From JAKJBL01 sp964461335 (GTDB taxonomy: Bacteria > Bacillota > Clostridia > Christensenellales > CAG-138): 14,718 nt of DNA. Made by a program: the position numbers and the translations under genes. Positions 6,695 to 14,536 of the stretch are shown in pieces (position 1 is the stretch's first letter; every line of letters begins with the position of its first letter). Under the pieces are notes generated by a model. It had not been told where the DNA came from. It saw nothing but the letters and a program-made list of their open reading frames with translations, and made no database searches. The stretch is from positions 1 to 14,718 of the forward strand of contig CAYWTY010000039.1 of the NCBI GenBank assembly GCA_964461335.1, read 5' to 3'.

Positions 6695-7354
6695 ATGCGT
6701 GTGCGTTCGCGGCTTTACAAGCGGCTATTGGTTATTATTTTGGCCGTTGCACTTCTTGGAGCATTTTTGTATGCGTTTTTAAACGCACAGCTTCGGCCTG
6801 CGCTTTTGCAGCTTGCAAGAACCCGGGTACAGTCTGCAGCATCAAGCGCAATGCTTGAAGCAGTTTTAGACTGTTTAGAGGGATATGAAAGCACTTCATT
6901 TGTAGATATTCTAAAAACAGACGACCAAGTGTTTTATATAGAGCTTAAGAACATAGAGCTAACACGCTTTAGTGCGCGCTGCGCGAAAAACGCACAAGCA
7001 CTGCTAATCTCTATGGGTAAGCAAGGAATAGAGCTGCCAATTGGGAGCATTTCAAGCGTGCCACTCCTTTCAGGCTATGGCCCTTATGTACACATGACCT
7101 TCTACCCGGAAAGTACAATAAATGCAGCTTTTACGAGTGAGTTTAGAACTGCGGGCATAAACCAGACGCTCCACAGAGTTTTATTAAGGCTCGAAGCTGA
7201 AATTACCATTGTGCTGCCAAGCGATGTGCAGCAAATAAGCTCAAGAGTCGATGTGCCTGTTGCTGAACATATAATTGTAGGTAAAGTGCCTGAAGCCTTT
7301 ACTGATGTTAATAATGAAGACGATATGCTTAACCTTGTGCCAAATATATGGTAG
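6695..7354 (+). CDS. yunB: sporulation protein YunB
   Basis: A 219-residue membrane-anchored protein. A short basic N-terminus (MRVRSRLYKR) is followed by one membrane helix (about 11-29) and a YAFLNAQLRPALLQLA segment that matches the usual YunB start. The C-terminal part has the family's signature: AGINQTLHRVLLRLEAEI, then IVLPSDVQQISSRVDVPVAE, then IIVGKVPEAF. YunB is needed for normal spore formation in Bacillus subtilis; its biochemical activity is not known to me. GGAG (6685-6688) lies 6 bases before ATG 6695. An in-frame ATG at 6683 overlaps that site and is less likely. It stands alone, divergent from the surface operon. A short 7-bp hairpin follows the stop (7354-7376) without a T-run. 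It is the main evidence that the organism sporulates. Confidence 0.9.
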   Translation: MRVRSRLYKRLLVIILAVALLGAFLYAFLNAQLRPALLQLARTRVQSAASSAMLEAVLDCLEGYESTSFVDILKTDDQVFYIELKNIELTRFSARCAKNAQALLISMGKQGIELPIGSISSVPLLSGYGPYVHMTFYPESTINAAFTSEFRTAGINQTLHRVLLRLEAEITIVLPSDVQQISSRVDVPVAEHIIVGKVPEAFTDVNNEDDMLNLVPNIW

Positions 7355-7408
7355 GTATGCAGAAAACGCGCATACCCTAACGAAAAACCACAAAGCCTGT
7401 CGTTAGTT

Positions 7409-7437
7409 TTGCAATGCCCGCCTGTTAGTTGTATAAT
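7409..7437 (+). promoter_or_regulatory. sigma-A-type promoter of the metallo-hydrolase gene
   Basis: -35 TTGCAA (7409-7414), 17-bp spacer, perfect -10 TATAAT (7432-7437). It lies 42 bases before the start codon and after the yunB stop, so the hydrolase gene has its own promoter. Confidence 0.75.
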
Positions 7438-7479
7438 AAACACAATATATAGTGGAACAAACGGGAAGGGCTACATTAT

Positions 7480-8430
7480 ATGGCAAAAAAGAAACCATTT
7501 CTAAATAAGAAGGCTCGTGCTGTAATTGCACTGCTGCTTGTAACCTTACTTGTTCTTGCGCTTGAGCATTATATGGATGACCCTGCGGGAGCATTTGCAC
7601 CGTTTGACACCCCCCCACCCTCTACTTCGCAAGGCGCAGCTAAGCCCGAAGAAGGGTATTTAGATGTTTATGTGCTTGATGTAGGCCAAGGCGACAGCAT
7701 ATTTCTTAGGGGCCCCTCTGGTGCGACTATGCTTGTTGATGCAAGCGACAGCGGCGCATATAAAAATATAGATGCCTTTTTAAAAAAACAGGGGGTTAAA
7801 AAGCTTGATGTTGTTATAGGAACCCACCCGCATGCTGACCATATCGGGGGCATGCAGAAGGTTGTAGCCAACTATGAACTTGGCGCGTACTATATGCCGG
7901 ATGCAGTCAACAACACGCGAATGTTTGAAAACCTGCTTGATGAGCTTGACAAAAGGGATGTTAACGTAATAAAAGCAGCCGGAGGTAAAGACGCTTATAT
8001 AGAATGGGATAATAACATAGAAGTCCGCCTTCTTTCACCTTTGGCAGATGTAAAGTATAAAAATTTGAATGATATGAGCGTTATATGCCATATTCGCTTC
8101 AAAAACACATCAGTGCTTTTAACAGGCGATGCTGAGGCATATGCTGAACGAGCAGCGCTTATGGAACTGCCTGCATCATATTTTAAGGCGACTGTGCTAA
8201 AAATCGGCCACCACGGCTCAAGCTCCTCTACATCACCAGCCTTCCTTGATGCAGTTGCGCCAGATGTCGCAGTTTTAAGCTTGGGCGCAAATAATGATTA
8301 TGGGCACCCGCATAAGGAAGTTCTTCAAGCGCTTAAAAGCGCTAATATCCCCTATTACAGAACCGATAAAGCAGGCACAGTACATATTCGCCTTGATGGC
8401 AGCGGGTATATAGTAGAAACGGAAAAATAG
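7480..8430 (+). CDS. membrane-anchored ComEC/Rec2-like metallo-beta-lactamase-fold hydrolase
   Basis: A 316-residue protein with a basic start, one membrane or uncleaved signal segment (about 14-28), a Pro/Ser linker and an extracellular metallo-beta-lactamase fold. Metal-binding motifs are intact: THPHADHIGG (His116, His118, Asp120, His121), TGDAE (Asp217), GHHGSSSS (His244/245) and the YGHPH loop (His276, His278). The opening LDVYVLDVGQGDSIF is typical of the C-terminal hydrolase domain of the DNA-uptake protein ComEC, but the ComEC channel domain is absent. It is thus a stand-alone secreted hydrolase. ComEC-type domains are thought to act on DNA, but the substrate here is unknown and a phosphodiesterase role is equally possible. 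GGGAAGGG lies 9 bases before the ATG. It has its own promoter and terminator, so it is a single-gene unit. Confidence 0.87.
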   Translation: MAKKKPFLNKKARAVIALLLVTLLVLALEHYMDDPAGAFAPFDTPPPSTSQGAAKPEEGYLDVYVLDVGQGDSIFLRGPSGATMLVDASDSGAYKNIDAFLKKQGVKKLDVVIGTHPHADHIGGMQKVVANYELGAYYMPDAVNNTRMFENLLDELDKRDVNVIKAAGGKDAYIEWDNNIEVRLLSPLADVKYKNLNDMSVICHIRFKNTSVLLTGDAEAYAERAALMELPASYFKATVLKIGHHGSSSSTSPAFLDAVAPDVAVLSLGANNDYGHPHKEVLQALKSANIPYYRTDKAGTVHIRLDGSGYIVETEK

Positions 8431-8436
8431 CAGTAA

Positions 8437-8477
8437 AAAAATTCGGCCGATAGTTTTTAGCTATCGGCCGAATTTTT
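8437..8477. terminator. bidirectional rho-independent terminator
   Basis: A perfect 17-bp stem (8437-8453 with 8461-8477) has a 7-nt loop. Its ends are an A-run and a T-run, so it works in both directions. It lies 6 bases past the stop of the plus-strand hydrolase gene and 5 bases past the stop of the converging minus-strand lipoprotein gene. Confidence 0.95.
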
Positions 8478-8482
8478 ATGTG

Positions 8483-9526
8483 TTATTCGTTCTTTTTCTG
8501 TTCATCCTTCTCTATCTGCACTTTAGGCGGCAATGGTGTAGAGCCATATCCGCCGGCATACTGTTGGGGCGGCGTCTGCTGCTTCATTTCGGCCATTCTC
8601 GCACGCAGTTTGCGGCGTGAGCGCCTTACAATAAAGAACACTATAAGCCCTATAACAAAGAGAACACCAAGCACAGGCGAGGCAATAATTAAAAACACAA
8701 GCAGGTTTTCGCCAAATACGGCTATTCCGCTAAGCGTATCTGCAAGCCCCTCGTTTATGCGTGTTCCAAAATCATCATTGCTTGCAATAGCAACAGCAGG
8801 GGGGATTTCGGTTAGGTCTATGCTTACAGTTGCAAAGTCAACTAAATCATCCCAACGCTTAAGCTGAGTTGTAAGCCCCTCTATTTCATAGGTGAGCCTT
8901 GAAAGCTCTGTTTCAAGCGAAATTATATCTTCCATATTTTCTGCCTTTTCAAGCAGCTTCATGATTCGTTCGCGCTGTGCATTATAAATTGCAAGGCGGG
9001 ATTCGGAATCAAAGTAGGACGATGTAATATCCTGACCACCGGAGTTTTCGTATGTTACAGTCGCAATCCCTCGTGCATCAGCTAAAAATGCTTCCATGCG
9101 CTGCTGGGGGATGCGGGTTGAAATGCTTGCATACCTGCCCGGGTCATTATAGTTTACGGGCTTTCTGCCGCTAACATAAGAGTCAGAGACATACCCGCCC
9201 ATATCAACAACCTTCTGCTTGATATACGCAAGGTCACGGTCAAACTCCCTTGTTTCAAGGCCTAGGCCAGCGGTTCTAATAATTTTGTGGCCGCCGTAGT
9301 CAGGCTTAATGTCGCCTTTAACACTTTCGGCTTCAATATTGTCCCAGCCACCGCCTGCTTCGCCTCTATCCTCAGCCGGCGACTCCGGCATTGGCACAGG
9401 CGCTGTCTGAGGCGCAGATGGGGCGTAATCAGCCGAAGAATTCTTTCTTACGCTGCAGCCTGCAGCGAGCAAAAATACCGCAAGCAAGGCAAATGCTAAA
9501 ACCCTGTATCTTTTGCTTATTTTCAT
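8483..9526 (-). CDS. DUF4349-type lipoprotein with C-terminal membrane helix
   Basis: A 347-residue protein. The signal peptide ends in LLAAGC, a clear lipobox with Cys24 as the lipidated residue. A Pro/Ala-rich linker (about 30-75) is followed by the DUF4349 region: KIIRTAGLGLETREFDRDL, then GGYVSDSYVSG, then STRIPQQRMEAFL. A predicted coiled coil (about 170-225, RERIMKLLEKAENMEDIISLE) ends in DFATVSIDLTE. A membrane helix (about 275-300) and a basic/Gln-Pro-rich tail follow. DUF4349 lipoproteins are common in Bacillota and Actinomycetota without a firmly established function; an envelope role is all that can be said. GAGGAGGT lies about 6-8 bases before the ATG. A weak promoter may be TTTAGA (9571-9576), 18-bp spacer and TATAAT (9547-9552), leaving a very short leader. 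It is a single-gene unit between two terminators. Confidence 0.85.
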   Translation of the reverse strand: MKISKRYRVLAFALLAVFLLAAGCSVRKNSSADYAPSAPQTAPVPMPESPAEDRGEAGGGWDNIEAESVKGDIKPDYGGHKIIRTAGLGLETREFDRDLAYIKQKVVDMGGYVSDSYVSGRKPVNYNDPGRYASISTRIPQQRMEAFLADARGIATVTYENSGGQDITSSYFDSESRLAIYNAQRERIMKLLEKAENMEDIISLETELSRLTYEIEGLTTQLKRWDDLVDFATVSIDLTEIPPAVAIASNDDFGTRINEGLADTLSGIAVFGENLLVFLIIASPVLGVLFVIGLIVFFIVRRSRRKLRARMAEMKQQTPPQQYAGGYGSTPLPPKVQIEKDEQKKNE

Positions 9527-9651
9527 AATCTTACCTCCTCTATATAATTATATAATGTTCTTCCCTAATCTCTAAACGCAGCAGAATTGCATAAGTTCCG
9601 TTAAAGTGTAATACTATCACATTTTTAAGAAAATTCCTACTGCATTATAGC

Positions 9652-9679
9652 AAAAACTGGGCGCCATGTTGGCGCCCAG
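9652..9679 (-). terminator. rho-independent terminator of the sortase gene
   Basis: A perfect 10-bp stem (CTGGGCGCCA, 9657-9666, with 9670-9679) and 3-nt loop are followed on the minus strand by TTTTTG. It lies 19 bases after the sortase stop codon and separates that gene from the DUF4349 gene. Confidence 0.92.
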
Positions 9680-9698
9680 CAAAGCTCATTTATAAAGT

Positions 9699-10613
9699 TT
9701 ACTCAACAGCTTTGAGGAAGATATAGAGGCGCGACTGCGCGTCGCTGTAATCGTAATTATCGCCGCATGTCAAAAGAGTCATTATTAAATCATCCGCTGT
9801 TACGCTAACATCAAGCGATACTTCTGAGCGGCCTTTTTGGTAGGCTATCCATTCTTCTATTTCTTTTGTGTTTGAATGGTCTTTCGTAGTCAGGTGCTTG
9901 ATATTATATTTTAAAGTGCTCGTAGGCTCACTATCCTTAGTTTCGTAAAGCGCAAAGACTTCCCATTTTGTAAAACCAAACAACCTTATGTTGAACACAC
10001 GGTTTGAACGCGAGCTAAGGGAGGATTTATTATCCTGCACTTTGTGGAGCCCATGGAACATTGTGCCTGCCTTGCGGATATTGTGGCCTGTGACAATCGT
10101 GTTCCTAGTCAGGCTTCCGTAATATGTATAAATAGAGCCTGCGCCCGGAGTACCAGTCTTTTCCTTAAATATATCATGGTTGTCATAAAAGAACTTGCCG
10201 GATTTATCATAGAGAATAGGGTAGTCAATATTTGTGTTCGGTACTTTAATCCAGCCGATTACATCCTTGTTTATTTCGCGCGCAGCTTTATAATCCTTAG
10301 GCATCTTCCCAGTTTCCGGAGTAGCAGATGGGTCAGGGGAGCCGGAAGGTTTTGGCGAAGCTGACGGGTTAGGGGAGCCGGAAGGCTTAGGCGAGGCGGT
10401 TTCATCAGGTGTTTGTGTAATTTCAGGGGTTACATCCACCTCAAGCTCTGGCTGTGCTGTTTGCTCAGCTGTTGTAACAGGTGTTAAAGCAGGCGTAACT
10501 TCAGCCTGAGGCTTTGATAAGTCAATTGAATCTGCAGGTTCTTCCCTTTTTGCACAGGCAGCTGCTGTAAGCACAAAGAGGAGCGCAAGCAAGACTGAAA
10601 GTATTTTTTTCAT
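9699..10613 (-). CDS. class B sortase with predicted lipoprotein signal
   Basis: A 304-residue cysteine transpeptidase that would join surface proteins to the cell wall. The catalytic domain (about 105-304) opens with AAREINKDVIGWIKVPNTNI and DYPIL, the class B pattern. It has TGHN (His177), TLLTCGD (Cys283) and Arg295 in SRLYIF, the complete triad. A long helix between strands (about 237-262) also fits class B. Unusually, the N-terminus ends LLFVLTAAAC, a lipobox-like sequence (Cys20), not a plain membrane anchor. Residues 20-105 are a Pro/Ser/Thr-rich linker with repeated SPKPSGSP units. The start at 10613 has AAGGG 6 bases upstream; longer starts at 10619 and 10682 lack one. It has its own promoter and terminator. 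The anchor protein with APGTG (107-892) is the only candidate substrate in the window. Some class B enzymes accept PxTG motifs, but the pairing is an inference. Confidence 0.9.
   Translation of the reverse strand: MKKILSVLLALLFVLTAAACAKREEPADSIDLSKPQAEVTPALTPVTTAEQTAQPELEVDVTPEITQTPDETASPKPSGSPNPSASPKPSGSPDPSATPETGKMPKDYKAAREINKDVIGWIKVPNTNIDYPILYDKSGKFFYDNHDIFKEKTGTPGAGSIYTYYGSLTRNTIVTGHNIRKAGTMFHGLHKVQDNKSSLSSRSNRVFNIRLFGFTKWEVFALYETKDSEPTSTLKYNIKHLTTKDHSNTKEIEEWIAYQKGRSEVSLDVSVTADDLIMTLLTCGDNYDYSDAQSRLYIFLKAVE
10330..10401 (-). repeat. 36-bp tandem repeat in the sortase linker
   Basis: Two adjacent 36-bp units (10330-10365 and 10366-10401) differ at a few positions and encode SPKPSGSPNPSA and SPKPSGSPDPSA. 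The repeat spaces the catalytic domain from the membrane anchor. Confidence 0.8.
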
Positions 10614-10646
10614 ATACATCCCTTCATTTCCATATGATGTGGGGGG

Positions 10647-10683
10647 GTTGCTCCATATCATAATACAGCAGTTAAGGAGCAAC
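10647..10683 (-). promoter_or_regulatory. inverted repeat spanning the sortase promoter
   Basis: Perfect 8-bp arms GTTGCTCC (10647-10654) and GGAGCAAC (10676-10683) are separated by 21 bases and centred on the -10 hexamer. It could be a repressor operator. No T-run follows, so it is a poor terminator for lysS. Confidence 0.45.
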
Positions 10684-10687
10684 TCAA
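10660..10687 (-). promoter_or_regulatory. probable sigma-A promoter of the sortase gene
   Basis: On the minus strand -35 TTGAGT (10687-10682), 16-bp spacer, -10 TATTAT (10665-10660). It lies about 47 bases before the start codon and 25 bases after the lysS stop. Confidence 0.55.
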
Positions 10688-10712
10688 AGTAAATTAATTG
10701 TTAACAGAAGCC

Positions 10713-12236
10713 TTAATGCTTTGGCTTCATGGTGGGGAAAAGCAGAACATCCCGAATAGAATATGAATCCGTTAAAAGCATTACGAGCCTGTCAATCCCT
10801 ACACCTATGCCCCCTGTAGGCGGCATTCCGTATTCAAGAGAAAGGCAAAAGTCTTCATCTATCATCATAGCTTCATCATCGCCCTTTTCTCTTTCTTTGA
10901 GCTGGTGCATAAACCGCTCACGCTGGTCGATAGGGTCATTAAGCTCAGAGTAGGCATTAGCATATTCACGGCTTCCTATAAAAAGCTCGAAGCGCTCAGT
11001 AAGATGGGGAGAGCCGGGTTTGCGCTTTGTTAAAGGCGAGACCTCAACAGGGTAATCGAGTATGAATGTGGGCTGAACAAGGCTTTCTTCTACAAAGGCT
11101 TCAAAGGCCTCGTTTAGAAGTTTCCCTTTTGTTATGGCTGCATCTTCAAAATCCAACCCAAGCGATTTAGCAAGGGCGACCGCATCACTATCAGTTTTGC
11201 AGCTAAGAAAATCAGCTCCTGTATACTTCTTAACAGCATCATTCATGCTCATGCGGCCAAATGGCGGAGTAAGGTCTATTTCCACACCCTGATATGTTAT
11301 AAGAGTGCTGCCAAGTACGCTTTTTGCACAATGCGCGATTAAATCCTCTACAAGCGCCATCATCCCATTATAATCCGTATATGCCTGATAAAGCTCAAGC
11401 GTTGTAAACTCAGGGTTGTGTTTTATACTTATACCCTCGTTTCGGAATATGCGGCCGATTTCATATACGCGCTCAAACCCGCCAACAATGCATTGTTTAA
11501 GAGGCAATTCTGTTGCTATGCGAAGGTATAGGTCTAAGTCAAGCGTATTGTGGTGGGTAATAAAGGGGCGCGCATTTGCTCCTCCAGGGATAAGGTTTAA
11601 CACAGGCGTTTCAACCTCTAAAAAGCCCTGTGCATCAAGCCTGCGCCGTATTTGTGAAATAATCCTGCTGCGCTTAACAAATGTTTCGCGTACATCAGTA
11701 TTAACGATTAAATCTACATACCGCTGGCGATACCTAAGTTCAGGGTCTTTAAGACCATGGAATTTTTCAGGAAGAGGTCGTAAGGATTTTGAAAGGAGTT
11801 TAAGGCTTTCTGCACGCACTGAAATTTCGCCTGTCCGCGTTTTAAACACAGTGCCTTCAATGCCTAAAATATCACCTATGTCAAACGATTTAAATTCGAG
11901 ATAAACATCATCACCTACATCATTTTGGCGAATATAAGCTTGAATCGTCCCTTTTTCATCGAGAATATGAGCAAAGCTTGCCTTGCCCATAATACGCTTT
12001 AACATTATTCGGCCTGCTATGCGTACCTGCTTTTCAAAAAGCGCATCGAAGTTTTCTGTTATTTCGCTGCTATGATGAGTTTTTTCATAGATAACGTTTT
12101 CGAACGGGTCCTTGCCTGCCTGCTGCAGCGCAAGCAGTTTTGAACGGCGTATTTGCAAAAGTTCGCTAAGCTCCTGCTCTTCTTGCGCGATAGGCGCATC
12201 GCTGCAGGGTTCTTCGTTAGTAAACCTGTTCTCCAT
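10713..12236 (-). CDS. lysS: lysyl-tRNA synthetase, class II
   Basis: A 507-residue cytoplasmic enzyme that charges tRNA-Lys with lysine using ATP. The N-terminal OB-fold anticodon-binding domain (about 55-160) includes VRIAGRIMLKRIMGKASFA. The catalytic domain has class II motif 1 (DAQGFLEVETPVL), motif 2 (FRNEGISIKHNPEFTTLELY) and motif 3 (GGIGVGIDRLVMLL, with SIRDVLLFP following). The length is normal for bacterial LysRS. ATG 12236 has AAAGG 6 bases upstream; ATG 12242, two codons earlier, abuts that site and is the alternative. It follows greA after 19 bases and shares its promoter, a common Bacillota arrangement. No T-box or lysine riboswitch is visible upstream, and no clear terminator after the stop. 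Confidence 0.97.
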   Translation of the reverse strand: MENRFTNEEPCSDAPIAQEEQELSELLQIRRSKLLALQQAGKDPFENVIYEKTHHSSEITENFDALFEKQVRIAGRIMLKRIMGKASFAHILDEKGTIQAYIRQNDVGDDVYLEFKSFDIGDILGIEGTVFKTRTGEISVRAESLKLLSKSLRPLPEKFHGLKDPELRYRQRYVDLIVNTDVRETFVKRSRIISQIRRRLDAQGFLEVETPVLNLIPGGANARPFITHHNTLDLDLYLRIATELPLKQCIVGGFERVYEIGRIFRNEGISIKHNPEFTTLELYQAYTDYNGMMALVEDLIAHCAKSVLGSTLITYQGVEIDLTPPFGRMSMNDAVKKYTGADFLSCKTDSDAVALAKSLGLDFEDAAITKGKLLNEAFEAFVEESLVQPTFILDYPVEVSPLTKRKPGSPHLTERFELFIGSREYANAYSELNDPIDQRERFMHQLKEREKGDDEAMMIDEDFCLSLEYGMPPTGGIGVGIDRLVMLLTDSYSIRDVLLFPTMKPKH

Positions 12237-12255
12237 TACCATCCTTTCCTGGCGG

Positions 12256-12729
12256 CTACTGCTTATTGATTTCCTCTATACGCAGCTGCACCACGCCGTC
12301 TGGCGTCTTAACGTCTACTATATCCCCAACTCTATGCCCGAGTATTGCACTGCCTACGGGCGACTCATTGGAGATACGGCCTCGCACAGGGTCAGCTTCA
12401 GCAGAACCTACTATATGAAACGTCATATTGCTTTTAAGCGCCCCATTATATAGAGTTACCACTGCACCGACATTTACGGTTTCAGTATCGAGCGCATCCT
12501 CATCTATAACTACTGCATTGCGCAGCATAGTTTCAAGTTGAAGTATATCATGCTCGATTTTTGCCTGTTCGTTTTTTGCAGAGTCATATTCTGCATTTTC
12601 GCTTAAATCCCCAAATGAACGCGCAAATTTAATTTGCTCTGCAATTTCCATTCTGCGCACAGTTTTTAAATATTCCAAGCGCTCCTCGTATTGCGCTATG
12701 CCCTCTGCTGTAAGCCTTACCTCTGACAT
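12256..12729 (-). CDS. greA: transcription elongation factor GreA
   Basis: A 157-residue factor that rescues backtracked RNA polymerase by stimulating cleavage of the nascent RNA 3' end. The N-terminal coiled coil carries the tip GDLSENAEYDSAKNEQ, with the acidic pair Asp41 and Glu44 that coordinate catalytic metal. The C-terminal FKBP-like domain includes GSAEADPVRGRISNESPVG and AILGHRVGDIVDVKTP. The length is typical. AGGAGG lies 6 bases before the ATG. It is the first gene of the greA-lysS unit, behind a consensus promoter and an 80-base leader in which I see no riboswitch. Confidence 0.97.
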   Translation of the reverse strand: MSEVRLTAEGIAQYEERLEYLKTVRRMEIAEQIKFARSFGDLSENAEYDSAKNEQAKIEHDILQLETMLRNAVVIDEDALDTETVNVGAVVTLYNGALKSNMTFHIVGSAEADPVRGRISNESPVGSAILGHRVGDIVDVKTPDGVVQLRIEEINKQ

Positions 12730-12815
12730 GCTTGCCTCCTATTATTGACTAGTTCGCCAATTATTAGTATACATATAAATGACGAAATACCATCGGGTTC
12801 CGACAGTACTAACCA

Positions 12816-12844
12816 ATTATAGAAGCCATATCTATGCTTGTCAA
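12816..12844 (-). promoter_or_regulatory. consensus sigma-A promoter of greA-lysS
   Basis: On the minus strand a perfect -35 TTGACA (12844-12839), 17-bp spacer and perfect -10 TATAAT (12821-12816). It predicts strong constitutive transcription starting near 12809. It lies in the 173-base gap between dusB and greA, where no dusB terminator is evident. Confidence 0.9.
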
Positions 12845-12902
12845 GGCTTTGAAAGAACCGCACTAAACGAAAATTATCTGCTTTATTTTTTAGGAAGCGC
12901 CT

Positions 12903-13880
12903 TCAAAGCCGTTCTTCAAGCGCATTTTGATATTCTCTAAGCAGGGTCTCAAGCTCAAAAAGCGTTGTGCAGCTATTTACCGAGTTTCGAAGCAGCGCAG
13001 CACCCGGAAGACCCTTTACATACCAGGCAATATGTTTTCGCATTTGCATTATACCTGCTGCACCCATAAATTGGTGCTGAAGCTGTGCGTGCATTAAAGC
13101 TGTTTTTATCCGCTCCTGCACAGTAGGCTCAAGAAAGGCACAGCCATTTAATGCAGCTTTTATCTGTGAAAATATCCAAGGGTTGCCCTGTGCCCCTCGT
13201 GCAACAAGCACCCCATCGCAGGCAGTTTTAGCTTTAAGCGCAAGCGCGTCTTTAGCACTATAAATATCCCCGTTCCCAAATACGGGGATTGTAAGCAAAG
13301 CCTTGACTTCACCTATAATATCCCAGTCCGCCCTGCCGCTATAACCTTGAGCGCGAGTCCTGCCATGAACGCAAACAGCAGCAGCCCCACATTCTTGTGC
13401 CATTCGTGCAAAGTCCACTGCATTTATATGCGCCTCATCCCAGCCTTTTCTAAACTTAACTGTTACAGGGAGCTTAATTGCATTTGCAACTTGTTCTATT
13501 ATTTTGGCTGCAAGCGGCATGTTCTTCATAAGCGCGCTTCCTTCGCCATTATTTACGATTTTTGGCGCAGGGCAGCCCATATTAATATCAACTAACGCAA
13601 GTTCGCCAGAATATGCTTCTTCAAGGTATTGCGCCATTTTAGCCAAAATACCCGGGTCACTGCCAAAAAGCTGCACCCCGCATGGTCGCTCTGCCTTAGA
13701 AGTTTCGAGAAGGCGTTTAGTAGCGGCGCTGCCGTAGTAAAGCCCCTTTGCACTTATCATTTCTGTGAAGGTAAAATCACAGCCCATCATTTTACAGAGC
13801 AGCCGAAATGGCATATCTGTAATGCCGGCCATTGGCGAAAGCATAACAGGGAAGGTAAATTGCAATGAACCAAGCTGCAT
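12903..13880 (-). CDS. dusB: tRNA-dihydrouridine synthase, DusB type
   Basis: A 325-residue FMN enzyme that reduces uridine to dihydrouridine in tRNA D-loops. The TIM-barrel motifs are present: SPMAGITDMPFR, INMGCPAPKIV with catalytic Cys103, VKFRKGWD with the FMN-contacting Lys, CVHGRTRAQGYSG, GNGDI, and ARGAQGNPWIF. The C-terminal helical domain has MRKHIAWYVKGLPGA. The length and motifs fit the DusB subgroup of Bacillota. The start codon directly follows the TAA of the upstream gene (TAAATG). No Shine-Dalgarno sequence is visible, so translation probably depends on coupling to that gene. Confidence 0.94.
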   Translation of the reverse strand: MQLGSLQFTFPVMLSPMAGITDMPFRLLCKMMGCDFTFTEMISAKGLYYGSAATKRLLETSKAERPCGVQLFGSDPGILAKMAQYLEEAYSGELALVDINMGCPAPKIVNNGEGSALMKNMPLAAKIIEQVANAIKLPVTVKFRKGWDEAHINAVDFARMAQECGAAAVCVHGRTRAQGYSGRADWDIIGEVKALLTIPVFGNGDIYSAKDALALKAKTACDGVLVARGAQGNPWIFSQIKAALNGCAFLEPTVQERIKTALMHAQLQHQFMGAAGIMQMRKHIAWYVKGLPGAALLRNSVNSCTTLFELETLLREYQNALEERL

Positions 13881-14501
13881 TTAGCTTTTAGGCACAGGTG
13901 TTGAAATCGGCTGCGGCGTCATGCTTAAATCAGGTGTAGCTTTTGGCGCTTCAGGCGGCGCTGCCTCAAGAAGCTGCAGTTGGTAAATGTACCACCTTCC
14001 GCCGGTTCGCCTAAAACGCAGCATATACCTGCCCGCCTCCCAGTCAGGGGGAGGGAAGACTGCCCCTTCTTCAGCATTTGCAGGCCGTTTTTCCTCGTGA
14101 AGCGCACCTGAAATAGATGTAAGCCTCTCTACAAGAGTTACAGCAGCTGTTTCTGACCAAGGCCAAACAGAAATGCCTTCAACCTTTATATTGTAGTCAA
14201 ACCCCGTAATTGTATAATCCTCAAAAACTGAGCCTTGAAGCGCTTCGTCTTCTGCAAGAAATGAAGGCGAAAAATATTCACGCAATTTAAGCCTTGGCCC
14301 TTCAAGTAAAATGCATTCTGCGCGAAGCTGCATACCTTCGGTTGTGAGAATATAGAGGTTAGAAGCAAAAGACGCAGTTGTAAATACGCAGTAGCAAAGC
14401 GCCCCAAGAAGCAAGAGCAGCAGGATGGTGCGCATAAAGAACCAGATTCCGCGCCTGGCCATTCGTGCACCTCTAGGCTTTTGCTGCTTTGAGTGTGCCA
14501 T
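13881..14501 (-). CDS. membrane-anchored protein of unknown function, coupled to dusB
   Basis: A 206-residue protein I do not recognise. A basic N-terminus (MAHSKQQKPRGARMARRG) and one membrane helix (about 20-45) place the rest outside the cytoplasm. The outer part has a helix-rich start (LRAECILLEGPRLKLREYFS) and then alternating strands (YTITGFDYNIKVEGISVWPW, AAVTLVERL, YMLRFRRTGGRWYIYQLQLL). This pattern suggests an NTF2/SnoaL-like fold, which is a guess from shape only. The tail is Pro/Thr-rich. AAGGGG lies about 7 bases before the ATG. Its stop codon directly abuts the dusB start, so the two are translated as a pair, although one is extracytoplasmic and the other modifies tRNA. Confidence 0.8.
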   Translation of the reverse strand: MAHSKQQKPRGARMARRGIWFFMRTILLLLLLGALCYCVFTTASFASNLYILTTEGMQLRAECILLEGPRLKLREYFSPSFLAEDEALQGSVFEDYTITGFDYNIKVEGISVWPWSETAAVTLVERLTSISGALHEEKRPANAEEGAVFPPPDWEAGRYMLRFRRTGGRWYIYQLQLLEAAPPEAPKATPDLSMTPQPISTPVPKS

Positions 14502-14536
14502 GCTTTTCCCCTTTCATTAACATGCGTTACTACAAC

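Noticed and set aside
7354..7376. Terminator after yunB
   Set aside because: A 7-bp stem (GGTATGC/GCATACC) exists but no T-run follows on the plus strand; at most a weak hairpin.
12730..12815. Riboswitch or T-box in the greA-lysS leader
   Set aside because: The leader is only about 80 bases with no T-box motif, specifier hairpin or antiterminator pair visible.
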